From: Microplitis mediator
Lineage: Eukaryota; Arthropoda; Insecta; Hymenoptera; Braconidae
Direction of reading: 5' to 3'
Assembly (NCBI RefSeq): GCF_029852145.1
Contig: NC_079969.1
Span: forward strand, 27,272,459-27,336,458
DNA length: 64,000 nt
Part shown: in pieces, positions 45,501 to 56,648 of the stretch
Numbering within the stretch: position 1 is the stretch's first letter
Layout of the letters: every line of letters starts with the position of its first letter
Notes under the pieces: model-generated
The model's database searches: none
What the model was told of the DNA's origin: nothing
What the model saw: only the letters and a program-made list of their open reading frames with translations
Made by a program: the position numbers and the translations under genes

Positions 45501-48500
45501 TGGTACGGATATCTCTAGAACGACTTGACGAAACTACTTAATTTTTTTTTCAAAATTTTCAGAAATAAGCAAAGAAGGTTCCTTTCGAAAATCACTACTG
45601 TAGGCCTTTTCGTTTTTTTAAAAATAAATCATTACGGTTAAAACCGGAAATCTTACATGTAAACAAACACACACTGCCGCCATTTTTCATTAGGAATGTT
45701 CTCCTTATTTATTTTTTTTTTACTTTTATTACCGTATATTTACCATGGAAATTTCTATGGGAAAAGAGCGGGATATTCAATTTTATTCGAAATTTAACTT
45801 TTAAAAAAAAATATAACATGAGCGTTCGAGGCGTGCACTTTTGGATTTTCCAAATTTTTTACCCCACGACGAGTAATTTTTACTCCTAATTATTTCAAAG
45901 TTCCAAAAATATTGAGAATGGTTTCAATTTTTTAAGTTCACTGTCAGCAACATTTTTGGAACGAATATTTTTGTACATGGAAAGTATTTTGTTTGAAAAA
46001 ACTTTAAAATTGCTAAGTAATACTTACGTTTAAGAACTTTGCCCTCGTCTGTACAAGGACCTTCACTCATCAAACACGAATAATGACGAGCTAAACATTG
46101 TTCGTCTTCTAGTAATAACGTTACGTCAACCATACCTTGATAAAGTTCATCGTAATAATTATTTCTTTTTATATATATCGCTTCAGGATCATATTTATCG
46201 GTTATATTTTCGTAACCCTCTGGATAATTAATTCTTGAATAAAAATAAAAATGAAAATTGTAAATAGTAAAATTTAAAAATTCAAATTGAAAAATTCTTA
46301 CTTAATAAAATCTATCGAAGTGTCTACTAATCTTTTTAAACTAGGTCGGCATTTGCCGCATTTAGTTGCAATTATTTCGGGAATACATCCTAGAGAAAAA
46401 AAAATTTTTTTTTTGTGTCAGAAAAAAATACAAATTTATTTATTATACAGAAAAAAACGATTTCTTGGCCCAGAAAAATTTCATTTGCCCTAAGAAAGTA
46501 TTTGCATTATGAATTGAAAACAAAAATTTTTTTGGGACGAGCAATTCTTCTTTTCTATGTAAGAATAATTATTAAAAAAAAAAAAACAAATTATAAGCTT
46601 ACTTTTAAATGCAGTCAATTGAGGTGTACACCGATTTTCATTCATAAAACATTTGTATAAAAATTTAAAATATCTCTGACTTTTTAAAATTTCGCGGTAA
46701 TCAAACAACTCAGCGGGAAATACTGGATAAGGATTTTCATCTTCAACCTTCTCAGCACTAGTATTAATTATCACGGTACAAAATACCAAAAGTAGATACA
46801 AATATGACATCTTGTCTTCAACTGTTGACTAAAGAAATTTTTTTCATTTTTATATCACCCGTATTGACATAAAATTTCTATTAATACGTTTTTAATTTCG
46901 GTTTACTTGCGTAGTATTTTTTTAAAAGAAATAAAACACAGCAGCATGTTGGTAGAAAATTTATAAATTAAATAATTTATTATTTTTTTTATGATGAATA
47001 ACGGAAATGATTATTAGTCAGGTTGTCGTAAAGAATTAATTAAAAATAAATTTAATTATCTAGGTACTTTAACAATTTCCTTGACGCAGTACAAGTACAA
47101 AAGACGTGGAAATCTTTATGGTCTTGTTTTAAATGCGTCGATTGTTGTAAGAATTTATTTTATATATATATGGGTCTTTCCATGTCAAATCAACAAAATT
47201 TTAATTCGTCTTCTTTTATTGTAAATGAAAGAAACCAACATCCGCTCAGAGTTCCTGATCGTAAAAAAAAAATTAACATTAAAATTATTAATTAGAGCCA
47301 GGATTTTTACTTTGATTTAAAAATAACAATTAATTATTAATGATGTCAAATTTTTTATATTACGGCGGAAATATTGGTCGTATAAAAAAATTTTTTAAAT
47401 AAAAGTTGTTCAAAATTCAATTTTCTAAAAAAAATGTCTCTTGTGATTTTTTTTTAGGATTAATGAGGAAGCCGTAATTTCAAAATTAAGATTTTCATAA
47501 TTAACAAAAATTTGAATCATTCATTATGAATCTAATTTTGGAATTCCGGTGAAAATATTGGTCGTATAAAAAAATTTTTCAAACAAAAGTTGTGGGAAAT
47601 TTAATTTTGTAAAAAAAATGTCTCTTATAATTTTTGCTTAGGACTAATAAGAAAGCCGTAATTTCAAAATTAAGATTTTTGTAATTAACACAAATTTGAA
47701 TCACTCATTATGAATCTTAATTTTGGATTCACGGTGAAAATATTGGTCGTATCAAAAAATCATAAGAGACATTTTTTTTATAAAATTAAATTTCCCACAA
47801 CTTTTGTTTCAAAATTTTTATGATAAAACCAATATTTTCGCTGTAATATCAAATATTAGAACCATTAATTTCAAAATTAAGGCAAAAATCTTGTCCCTAT
47901 TAATTAGATTTATTTTTTCGAGCTCTGGTTCGATTTAATTATTTTGATAATGAAAAAGTGGAATCAAAAAAAAGTTTTACTGATGGGTATTTTTGAACGC
48001 AGTTATTTTGTTGTTAACGTTGATTTGGAACGTAGTAACCCATATATAATTTATATTTATTACCAATTTCCTTTAAAAATAAAATATTTCTACATAAAAT
48101 TTAACTACAGGTTGATCATCCTCCGGTACCGGATTACAATACATACATTCACAATCCGATAAATCCGCATTTAGATACAATGCATCGATACAATTACGCT
48201 CTGACACTTCAATTGCGTGATTATTACAATTTTACGTTAGTATTCAATTATTAAAAAAATTTAATTTAAACATGAGATGAAGTAACAATTAATTGGCACT
48301 AGAATGAATTTGAAAAGAGGAACGACTTGGGGTTATTTGATAAACGGAACTTTTAATGGAATAATTGGAGACATGATGAAAGGGCTCGTAGATTTCGGAG
48401 CGACTCCATTTCAGTACAAACCCGAAAGACTTGATGCCATTGAGTATACGGTTCAGGCCTGGATGGCAAGACCCTGTTTCATATTCAGGCATCCTACGAC

Positions 48501-51500
48501 CAATGAGCTGAGCAACCCGTTTTTGAAACCCTTTGAGATGAAAGTTTGGTACGTTATTGCCATCTTTGCTGCTGTCAATTGGATTTTTTTGTATACGTCT
48601 GTCAAACTCGAACACAAGCTGGTTATGAAGCAGCCCGTTTGCACTTTGGATACTTATCCTGCGTCAGAGATCATTATGATCACTACTTCTGCGATTTGTC
48701 AGCAAGGTAGGGGACAAGATTTAGTAAATTTGGGCCAGCTAAAGTTTTTACGAGAAATTTAAAAATTTGTTTCCTAGTCCGAAAATTTTATTTTCATAAT
48801 TTTGTAGAAATTTCGCTAAAATAAATTGACTGCGTCAAACTGCACAGAAAAAAAGAATTTCATGTTACAAGAAATATTTTGCATTATTAATTAAAGATCA
48901 AAATTTTCTTAGGGCTGGAAAAAATTTTTCGGGGCAAGTAAACATTTTTTTGGGGTGAGTATAAATTTTTCGCGCCAAGAAATCCTTTTTTTCTGTGTGG
49001 GAAATTCATTACTTTTGAGGTTGGGTGCCTTTTTAATTTTAATAAGGATGAGAGATTGGATGAATGGGCAGTGTCCAGGCCAGGATAAATTATCGGGCAG
49101 CCCTAAATATTGAGGCACAATATAACGGTATTAATATCTTGTGTACGTGGACACTGTGTGTTGTTTACAGATACACTACGTCACGTTCTATAAATACTTA
49201 TCAGCTCTATTTCCGTTCAAACAGATTAAAATTTATTTATTACAAATTATTATTTAAAAAATTATATTTAGTTAATTAATCAATATTACGGGAACGTTGC
49301 ACTATTGCACGCCTCGAACGCGAAGCTTTATATTTTTTTTTAATTTTCCGACAGGAATTAAAAGTATTAAAAAATTTTTTTTTATTCTTAGATGGTCCAT
49401 TTTGCCTTCTTGCTTAAATTTGATACTTGAATGACAGCTAAAGATTTTTTAAAAATAATTTTCTAGGACTGAGTGACGGGCCACGATTTTATGCAGGACG
49501 TATTGTCTTCATATTTCTTTTTATATGGGGATTTTTACTCTATCAATTTTACTCAGCTAGTATCGTAGGTTCTTTGCTGGCCGGAAAACCTAAATGGATA
49601 AATACTTTGCAAGATCTCGCTGACAGTAACCTAGAAGTTGGTATTGAAGATATTGCATACAATTATGATTTTTTTGCAGTAAGTTTTCTTTTAAATTAAA
49701 TCATCAACGGAGTGAATTTGGCTGCCCAATTTCGAAACAGAGTAGGGGAGGGTGGGGCAGAGCGGCCCCCCTAAGCCAATTATTACTTTTTGTGGCTTTC
49801 AACCATAAGATCACTTTACTTTTGTCCTATTTCGAACAAATTTATGGACATTTTGCCAAAATTCTGAAAAATAAAAAATTTTTTTTGTGGGGCAGAGCGG
49901 CCCTCCTCCAAAAAATGATAAAAAAATTTTTTAAGGTGTAATAAATCGTTCACTCTCGATTACCTTAATTACTAATTGTTATTTAATAAAAAAAAAAAAA
50001 CAATTCTATAGTTTTACTTTATTTCAAAAATTTATCACCAAAAAAAAAAAATTTTATTTTTATAAATTTTTAGTGACCAAATTTGCCTCTTACATAGAAA
50101 CGGCCGAAAAATATGAAAAAATAATTTTTTCGGAAGTTTCGGCTGGTCCATTTTGCCCCAGGTTATGCGTAGGGCTAGAAATGTGGAATTCTACTAATTT
50201 TTTTTTAATTTGACGATAAAAATATTAAAAAATCACTTTTTCGAAATTTAGGGCTTGTTAATTTTGCCCCAAATGTCATGCGTAGGGGTAAAAATGCGCA
50301 AACATATCGGATTTATAGTAATTAGTCGAAAAAAAAAAATTTTTTTTGATCAAAATTTCAGGGGGGCCGCTCTGCCCCACCCTCCCCAACTGTCCCTCTG
50401 TGTTTTGAAATTGGGCACCTGAATTATTGACATAGATTTTTTCCAGACGACAACGGACCCTGTAGCTCAGCAGCTGTACCGCGAAAAAGTAGCCGTCAAT
50501 AAAAAGCGTAAGCGAGAGCCTTATTATACAATTGAAGAAGGTCTTCAGAGAATGCAAAAAGGCGGGTTTGCTTTTCATGTTGACGTTGCGACCGCTTATA
50601 AAATAATTGAAGTAATTAAAAATTTATTTTATTATTCTATCCAATGGAAAATTTGAGTTCTAGCTCGGGCTTGAAAACTCCAAAAATTATGACAGAACAG
50701 GAGAAAATTATGACATAAAATTATGACGTCAATTTATGACGTCAAATTTTGTAGTCATTTAAAATCCAATTGACAAAAATAAAAAAAAACATTTATTGTA
50801 TTAAACTTATCTGTAATCTCTTCCTAATACTTGATTTTTATCGTAATCTTAATGCAATATTGAGGGTAATTAAGGAAAGAAAGCTCATTAAATTTTCGAA
50901 CAAAATCCCTGATAAAATCCAGTTAAATCTAGTTTTTGTAAATTATTTGACAATGAGTCAAAATTTTCTCCATTATTCTGTAATTATATTTATCTGAGAG
51001 AAAAATAAAATACTGTTTCATTTTTTTTAAACAGGAAACATTTGACGTCAATGAAATATGTGACTTAGTTGAAATTCAATTATTCCCGCCAAAACATACC
51101 GCAACAGCAACGGCGAGGTTTTCGCCTTTCAAAAAAATGGTCACTTATGGGTAAAAAAAAATATCTATGGAAAATTTTGAGTCACTGATTATGATTTTTC
51201 AGATTGAGACAGGTAGTGGAGCACGGAATGGCCCGTAGGTTGAGAAATGTATGGATGCATCGAAGACCAGAGTGTCCGGAAAGTCACAAAGACGATCCAG
51301 TCCCTATAATGATCACCGAATTCAGTCCCGCGTTATTTCTTATGTCATGTGGGTGGTTTGTGTCGATGTGCATTGTAATAGGGGAAAAATTGGCGATGAA
51401 AAAACAAGAAATTGGAGAAATTAGGGATGGCGATGCTGGTGCTGACGGTTACGAAGATCCAGAAGATTTTGATCGACAAACGGCATCGACTAATTCACAG

Positions 51501-51521
51501 ACTAGTAGAAAGTCTGGATAG
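42535..51521 (+). CDS. IR-A, ionotropic receptor, IR75-like
   Basis: IRs are ligand-gated cation channels of olfactory neurons related to iGluRs; IR75-type receptors typically detect acids. Exons: 42535-42694, 42795-42961, 43841-44120, 47064-47146, 48111-48235, 48303-48706, 49467-49678, 50447-50611, 51035-51150, 51203-51521; GT-AG, phases consistent, about 676 residues. Signal peptide about 1-24. S1 includes TYMGHWSL and ATPFQYKPERLDAIEYT, where R (about 314) sits at the iGluR ligand-arginine position. Membrane segments: about 353-371 (VWYVIAIFAAVNWIFLY), pore region SEIIMITTSAICQQG, about 419-440 (IVFIFLFIWGFLLYQF), about 613-635 (LFLMSCGWFVSMCIVIG). S2 contains VGIEDIAYNYDFF and FHVDVATAYKIIE. 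The CSP4 gene lies antisense in intron 3. A TATAAAA overlaps the ATG, so a promoter further upstream is likely. AATAAA at 51532. Confidence 0.92.
43540..43625 (-). repeat. tRNA-like repeat, copy 1
   Basis: Minus strand: GCCGTATCGGTTAAAGCG (box A-like) and, about 43 bases on, GCGTTCGAGCCC (box B-like). It has no clean acceptor stem, and a sister copy lies at 51740-51825 in a similar flanking context (AAATGTATCRTTTTT, AGCAAAACA). Best read as a tRNA-derived SINE head. Confidence 0.6.
44185..46810 (-). CDS. CSP4, two-domain chemosensory protein nested in an IR intron
   Basis: Exons (minus): 46810-46603, 46389-46302, 46233-46028, 44462-44375, 44305-44185; GT-AG, phases 1,2,1,2, about 236 residues. 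Signal peptide MSYLYLLLVFCTVIINTSA. Domain 1: CFMNENRC, 18 residues, CGKC (plus one extra Cys), then ITDKYDPEAIYIKRNNYY. Domain 2 follows without a stop: LYQGMVDVTLLLEDEQ, CLMSEGPC, 18 residues, CHRC, then a divergent tail ending YHIDKV. Middle exons are 88 nt in both domains and in CSP5, and exon 3 joins the C-terminal exon of domain 1 to the N-terminal exon of domain 2. It is therefore a head-to-tail fusion of two three-exon CSP genes. It lies wholly in intron 3 of IR-A, on the opposite strand. Domain 2 lacks the usual YDPxGxY end. The exon chain is strongly supported by phase; expression is unknown. Confidence 0.87.
44745..45250. repeat. Degenerate palindromic repeat in CSP4 intron 3
   Basis: Begins CACGGAGAGAAAAATATCG. 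Repeated phrases such as TATACGNATTGCTATTCTGG, GGCTATAC and GACGATACG occur in both orientations. Overlapping open frames here are repeat translation. At 45240 and 45832 GCACGCCTCG-type phrases (also at 49300) mark another dispersed repeat. Confidence 0.55.
46848..46854 (-). promoter_or_regulatory. TATA box of CSP4
   Basis: TATAAAA on the minus strand, 38 bp before the CSP4 ATG, implying a very short 5' UTR. It lies inside IR-A intron 3, so the nested gene has its own promoter. Confidence 0.5.
47302..47902. mobile_element. Family D element, IR-A intron 4
   Basis: Begins TAGAGCCAGGATTTTTAC and ends GGCAAAAATCTTGTCCCTA, flanked by ATTAAT on the left and ATTAATTA on the right. The interior holds tandem GCCGTAATTTCAAAATTA blocks as at 1-700. 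Confidence 0.65.
48842..48999. mobile_element. Family C element, truncated, IR-A intron 6
   Basis: CACAGAAAAAAAGAATTTC to CAAGAAATCCTTTTTTTCTG. It is shorter than the 245-bp copies in CSP2, so internally deleted. A GCACGCCTCGAACGCGAAGC repeat piece is at about 49298. Confidence 0.65.
49717..50425. mobile_element. Family F element split by a family G element, IR-A intron 7
   Basis: Outer ends TTTGGCTGCCCAATTTCGAA and TTGAAATTGGGCACCTGAA. Inside, from about 49742 to 50391, is family G: GGGGAGGGTGGGGCAGAGCG at the left and its inverted partner GCTCTGCCCCACCCTCCCC at the right. Confidence 0.75.
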
Positions 51522-52802
51522 TTTTTATTTTAATAAACTATTAATTTATGGAATTTTATATTTTATAGATAAATATATTTTTAGCTATGCATTAATGATT
51601 TATTTATTGTATAGAAAACCGATAAGGTGAGATGACGAATACTAGGATTTTGAATATTTTTAATTTTTTGATTAAGAGCCGAGTAAAAACTTGAAATTAA
51701 ATTTCAAAAATCGACGGTTACTTGATAAGATTTTTTTTTTTTACTAGTCCTGGACTCGAACGCACGACCTTACGCTTGCGGTAAAGCCTTTCTACGCTTT
51801 AACTCATACGGCAATGGCGGGATTTTTTATTTGAAAAGTGAAATAAAAATTAAATGTATCGTTTTTGAAGTTTTTTCAGCAAAACAGCACACAGAAAAAA
51901 AAAATTTTTGACTGAAGGTAAATATTCTTGATTCAAAAATATTTTTTTTGAGACCTAAATTTTCTTAGATAAAGTAGAAATTTTCTCCGACCAAGACGAT
52001 TTTTTTTTAACCAAGACAAATTCTCTTGGCTCAAGAAAATCTTGACTTGGTTCCCAAAAACGTTTGTCTTCAAAAATATTTTCTTGACTCAAGATAACTT
52101 TTTTTTCGGTGCAGTAATGCATCGATACAATAGCACAGGTGTAATTGCACCTCTTTAGAATTTGTTTTTTTATCCAATCATAAATAATTAAGTTATCATT
52201 ATATTAAATATTTTTGAGAAATTTAATTACAAAGAAAAAAAAGTCGAGATAAAAGTTTTATTAGATCAGTGGCATTAAATTTTTTAAATTAAAAGTATTA
52301 TATTATGACGATGAATTGAACAAAATTTTGTTTTTAAGTATAATATACAGTTATCAGAAACTTCTATAATTATCAACTTCGATAAAAAATATACCGCCTG
52401 ATCGTTTTTGGTAAATATTTTTTTAAAACTGGGTTAAGTTGTTTTTTAAAAATTAATTTCTTCTGCCAACGTACTCATATACTAAATTTAATTTTAATTG
52501 CTTTCATTGAGTCTTTTATTCAGATTTCTTTTTTCTTTAGAAGGGGGGGGGGGAGTCTAAATTTATATTTTTCATTCATGTATAAAAAAAAATATATAAA
52601 TTCTCTGTTGGTCTACTGCCGCAATTGTAGAAAAAATTGGCAAAAAAATGCTGTCTAAAATTGACAATTAAAATTCGAGTCAAATTAACTCTATGCTCTA
52701 TTATTTGAATAATTTTGACGTCAAGTAGCAGTACAAGATCAATGCCGACTTACTGTCCACTTGCTTATCAGGATCATTCATAAAAAAAAAATTTCAATTT
52801 TT
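51522..52802. other. Intergenic 3' of IR-A: tRNA-like repeat copy 2 and family C piece
   Basis: At 51740-51825 (minus) GCCGTATGAGTTAAAGCG and GCGTTCGAGTCC are the box A and B of the second tRNA-like copy. At 51890-52113 there is a diverged family C element (CACAGAAAAAAAAAATTTTT to TTTTTTTCGGTGCAG). A G-run sits at 52542-52552. No gene. Confidence 0.55.
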
Positions 52803-53424
52803 CCTGAACAGCCAAGTTGGCATCAAGTTGGCCGGAAGCCGGCATTTCCATAAATTGACGGCAACTGGTCAACAACTTTTTTAAGAAAGTCGGTGGGAAA
52901 AGTTGACTTCCATTAGTTTAATTAGTCTTCTTGGTGTAAAATTGTCTTCAATTTTATCAGAAAGTTGGCGACAAATTGCAGTAGTAGATTGTCGTCAACT
53001 TTTTGAAAAAGTTGGTAACAACTTGTAGTCAACAGTTACAACGGCTGAAGTTGTCGTCAAATTGATCGCAACTAATTGACACCAACTTTCTTACCAGAAA
53101 GTCTTGCAATCAGGAGTTTTAATCTGATAGTCAAGTTGGCCGCAACTTGTCGACAATCTACTGCCGCAACCTGACGCCAAGTTGGCCGCAAAAGTTTGCA
53201 TTTCCATAAGTTGATGGCAACTTTCCGAGAAATTTGTCGACAACTTTCAGCTCGTGTACCTGTTGCTGACAACTTGTGGTCAACAGTTACACAGGCTGAA
53301 AGTTGTTGACAATTTTCTCGGAAAGTTGCCGTCAACTTATGGAAATGCAAACTTTTGCGGCCAACTTGGCGACAGGTTACGGCAGTAGATTGTCGCCAAG
53401 TTGCCGCCAACTTGGCTATCAGGG
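52803..53424. mobile_element. AAGTTGGC-rich inverted-repeat element
   Basis: The ends CCTGAACAGCCAAGTTGGC and GCCAACTTGGCTATCAGG are inverted. The inside is built of many short direct and inverted units around AAGTTGNCGNCAACTT. The minus-strand frame at 53072-53491 is a by-product of these units. Confidence 0.65.
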
Positions 53425-55039
53425 AAAATAATAAAATTATTTTATATCGATTGTTGCGCATAAAAGTTCCTTCTTTGATGATTGCCGCCAACTTATCACT
53501 TATCGTCAGCAGATAAATTATCGCGTTTTAAATCTCATCTCAATTGCAATTCTTAATTAAATGTTTCAATGTTCACTTGTAACTCTGACCAAACAAAATT
53601 CAGCTTTGAAAAATAACAAAAAATAAAATATTTATATCGACAATAATAAAAAAAAATGTATGAATTATTGAATCGATTGTTACACACAAGAAAAACTAAA
53701 TAAGGCCACAGGAAGAAAGTAGGTCGGAAATGATAGCGAGATAGCATTAAACGTTGAATACTTTTCCAAGTTTTTTTTTTATTATTTTCTAACGGTACTG
53801 AACATGCATTTGCCATCACTACACCTCGTTAAACATTTAAATTGCTGCGATAGGTCATGAATTTTCCATAGCTATGTGTAATTTAAACAATTAACTTTGA
53901 ACTTAAGAGTTTTCAAATAAAAACAAACGTCAAAAGTTATATTCAAAGTTGTAATATTTCAAAATATATATATTTTATTTAAAGATATATCTTTAAAAAG
54001 GCCATTTGGCATCCGAAATGGAAGTATATATATATATATATAGTTTAATAATCACCCATCAAAAATTTTCAAAGATATAAACAATGGGATTATCACCATA
54101 ACACATGAGTCAATTATGTGACTTTGAACCCTTATTAAAAGTCGAAAAATTATCGTAAAACAAAAAATAAAAAAAGGAAAATATAGCTTTTTCTGTCGGC
54201 TATCAAGTTCTTTTTACATAATAAGGATAGATGTACCCGTTAAAAAGTTATTTACGAAAAACAACAAAAAAGTAGGATTTTCCGTTTTTTTTTTTGAATT
54301 TCAAATGTCCACCATTTCTAAACTATTTGACCGATTTCGCTCATCTTCGAACGTAACCAAGCTAATTGTTCATAGAATAAGTGTGCCAAGTTTCATTAAG
54401 ATCTGTTAAAAATTGTGGCCGCTATCGTCGCAATGGCGCGTTATCTACACAGACACATACAAACTTTTGAACCGGTATTTTTGGAACCTACTAATGAATT
54501 ATGATAGATTACGGCAAAATTCTTTGAAAATTTCACCATGAGGACACATGCAAAAGATTTCTATGAAATCTACTAAAAATGTGAGCTGCTGAGAACAATA
54601 AAAGTGTAATTTCCTAGGCGAGGTCGCGTCAATGTTAATTACGTTTATTGTCAGGAAAGTTATTATCAGCAAGCAGGATCTCACTTGACGCCTACAAAAT
54701 TATTACATCTCGTTACTTATTACTCATTACTGATGTACGTTCGATGTCTATTGCATAACATTAAGATCATGCTAATACACTAGATTTATTATTCACAAAT
54801 ATAATTATAATTATATTTACAAAATTACGTTTGTTTGTCGATAAAAAAAAATTTCCATTGTAAAAAAAAAATTCAAATGATTATAAAATAAAGAATCGAG
54901 TTGTCGGATAAAGATGAAGATAAAGAATCGTAATTAGTAGGGTATTAAAATGATTAAGTAGACTGTGGATCGATAGAATAAAACAAAAGTGATGGGATAG
55001 GATGGTGTGGTATGGAATGGGATGTAATTAGTCGGTTGG
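53425..55039. other. Intergenic upstream of CSP5
   Basis: No gene recognised. Around 54300-54480 the text (AAGTTTCATTAAGATCTGTT, GGCGCGTTATCTACACAGAC) resembles a fragment of a dispersed insect repeat; I cannot name it. Confidence 0.45.
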
Positions 55040-55047
55040 TATAAATG
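55040..55047 (+). promoter_or_regulatory. TATA box of CSP5
   Basis: TATAAATG, 46 bp before the first in-frame ATG (55086) and 82 bp before the ATG at 55122. Confidence 0.55.
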
Positions 55048-55085
55048 CGGTTGTGAAGCTCGGGATCGGTTTACTTGGTTGCGAA

Positions 55086-56648
55086 ATGCACGACAAGTTG
55101 TTTAGTTGTTGTCGTGCGCTGATGCACATCTCGGTTGTATTACTGTTAGTTATTCTCAGTGCATCGCAATGCTATCAGCGGCCTCCGTCAAACGGTTATA
55201 TGACGCGGTGGGACAAAATTAATCTAGACGAAATTTTCGAGAATAAAAAATTGCTGCACCATTACTTCAACTGTCTTATGAACAAGGGACCGTGTCCACC
55301 CGATGGTCGCGAGTTGAGACGTAAGCTGGTTTTTTGGTTTTGGTTTTGTTTTTATTTTTATTTTATTTACTGAGCTACTTATTATTTTAGGAGCATTACC
55401 GGAAGCGCTGGAGACAGAGTGTGCGAAGTGCTCGAAAAGTCAGAGAGACGGTGCGATTAAAATAATTAAATACTTGAGGTAATTATCAATTTCGGGTTTA
55501 CTTGAGTGTAAGTTGATGACGTTGTTTTAAATTTAAAAAAAAGCGACTTTTGAAGACACAACGTGAACTCGGACCACTGAAATTGTAGAATTGTAAACTA
55601 GAATTAACTTACTGTAAAAAATTAAGATACTGAAAGCAGGCGTCTAATAGTTTTTGGATTTTTTAAAAAACGATAACTTATAAAAAAAAATATTTAAAAA
55701 CATTGCACTTATAGTTTTTTAAATTTTCTACATGCGCATATTTTTAGTTTTTTTTTTGTAAATGATTTTTTGAAAAAAAAAAATCCGAAAATTTTTAATT
55801 GTCTGCTAACTTCAGGATCATAACAAATTATGGATTTTAATTAAATCCGAATTTACTCCGACCCGGGATTTTAATATTAAAATAAACTCTGGAGTGAAAT
55901 TTACTCCGAAGGGATTAGATAAATAAACAGTCATCCGCTCCAGATTTACTCGGCTAATTTCTTATAATGTATACAGAAAAAAAGAATTTCTGAGCGCAAG
56001 AATTTTTTTGTATTATAAATTAAACAAAAAATTTTTTTGGGACAAGGAAAAATTTATTGACTCAAAAAGTTTTTTTTTGCTCTGAGAAAATTTATTCTCG
56101 CTGTAAGAAAATTTCTGTTTTCAATTCATAGTGCAAAAAATTTCTTGGGCTGGGAAAAAATTTTTTTGGGGCGAGTAAAGAATTCTTGTGCCAGGAAATT
56201 TTTTTTTTCTGTGTATGGGAATTGAAAGTCCGGAGAAAATCTGGAGTGATTGCGGACCGGATGACTGTTTATTTATTTAGTCCCCTCGGTACGAAATTTA
56301 CTCCAAAGGAAAGTTTAATTTAAAATTGACAGTCCGAATCGGAGTGAATGCATTGAAATAAAATCTAGATCACTCCGAAATCACTCAGCTGAAAAAATAA
56401 ACTCCCTGTTTACTCCGTATGCAGAGTGTTTTTTTTTGAACTCCGGAACTCCGTGAATTTGGATTTAAGAAAATCCGTAATCTCTCCGAATCGACCCCTA
56501 ATTTTTTGCAGTAAGACACATTATATTTATTTGTTATATTATTTACAGGGAATATAAAACAAAGGAATTTGAAATACTTGCCAAGAAGTATGATCCTGAT
56601 GGAATATATCGTCGTAAATATTTTAATTCAGATGAAAATTTTACGTAA
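55086..56648 (+). CDS. CSP5, chemosensory protein with three coding exons
   Basis: Exons 55086-55320 (or from ATG 55122), 55391-55478, 56549-56648; phases 1 and 2. From 55122 the protein is about 128 residues with a good signal peptide, MHISVVLLLVILSASQC; starting at 55086 adds 12 residues. N-terminal WDKINLDEIFENKKLLHHYF; cysteines C-x6-C-x18-C-x2-C (CLMNKGPC; CAKC); tail AKKYDPDGIYRRKYF. The second intron, after KYLR, is absent from CSP1-3 but present in both domains of CSP4, and the 88-nt middle exon matches CSP4 exons 2 and 4. CSP5 is therefore the best local model of the single-domain ancestor of CSP4. Intron 2 holds families A, E and C. Confidence 0.92.
55625..55820. mobile_element. Family A MITE, CSP5 intron 2
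   Basis: GATACTGAAAGCAGGCGTCT to GTCTGCTAACTTCAGGATCA, with the central CTACATGCGCATATTTTTAG. Confidence 0.65.
55835..56516. mobile_element. Family E element with nested family C, CSP5 intron 2
   Basis: Outer text CCGAATTTACTCCGACCCGG and, on the right, AATCCGTAATCTCTCCGAAT. Family C (55976-56216; ACAGAAAAAAAGAATTTC to TTTTTTTTTCTGTG) is inserted near the left, so E is older than C here. Confidence 0.7.

Noticed and set aside
47923..47998. Candidate IR-A exon reading KKWNQKKVLLMG
   Set aside because: No acceptor gives the required phase 1 entry; the exon at 47064-47146 (YKYKRRGNLYGLVLNASIV) fits phase, position and the IR-B protein.
53072..53491. 139-codon minus-strand frame
   Set aside because: It lies across the AAGTTGGC inverted-repeat element and is composed of its short units.
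55053..55085. CSP5 start at a GTG upstream
   Set aside because: ATG codons at 55086 and 55122 are available, and the latter gives a standard signal peptide.
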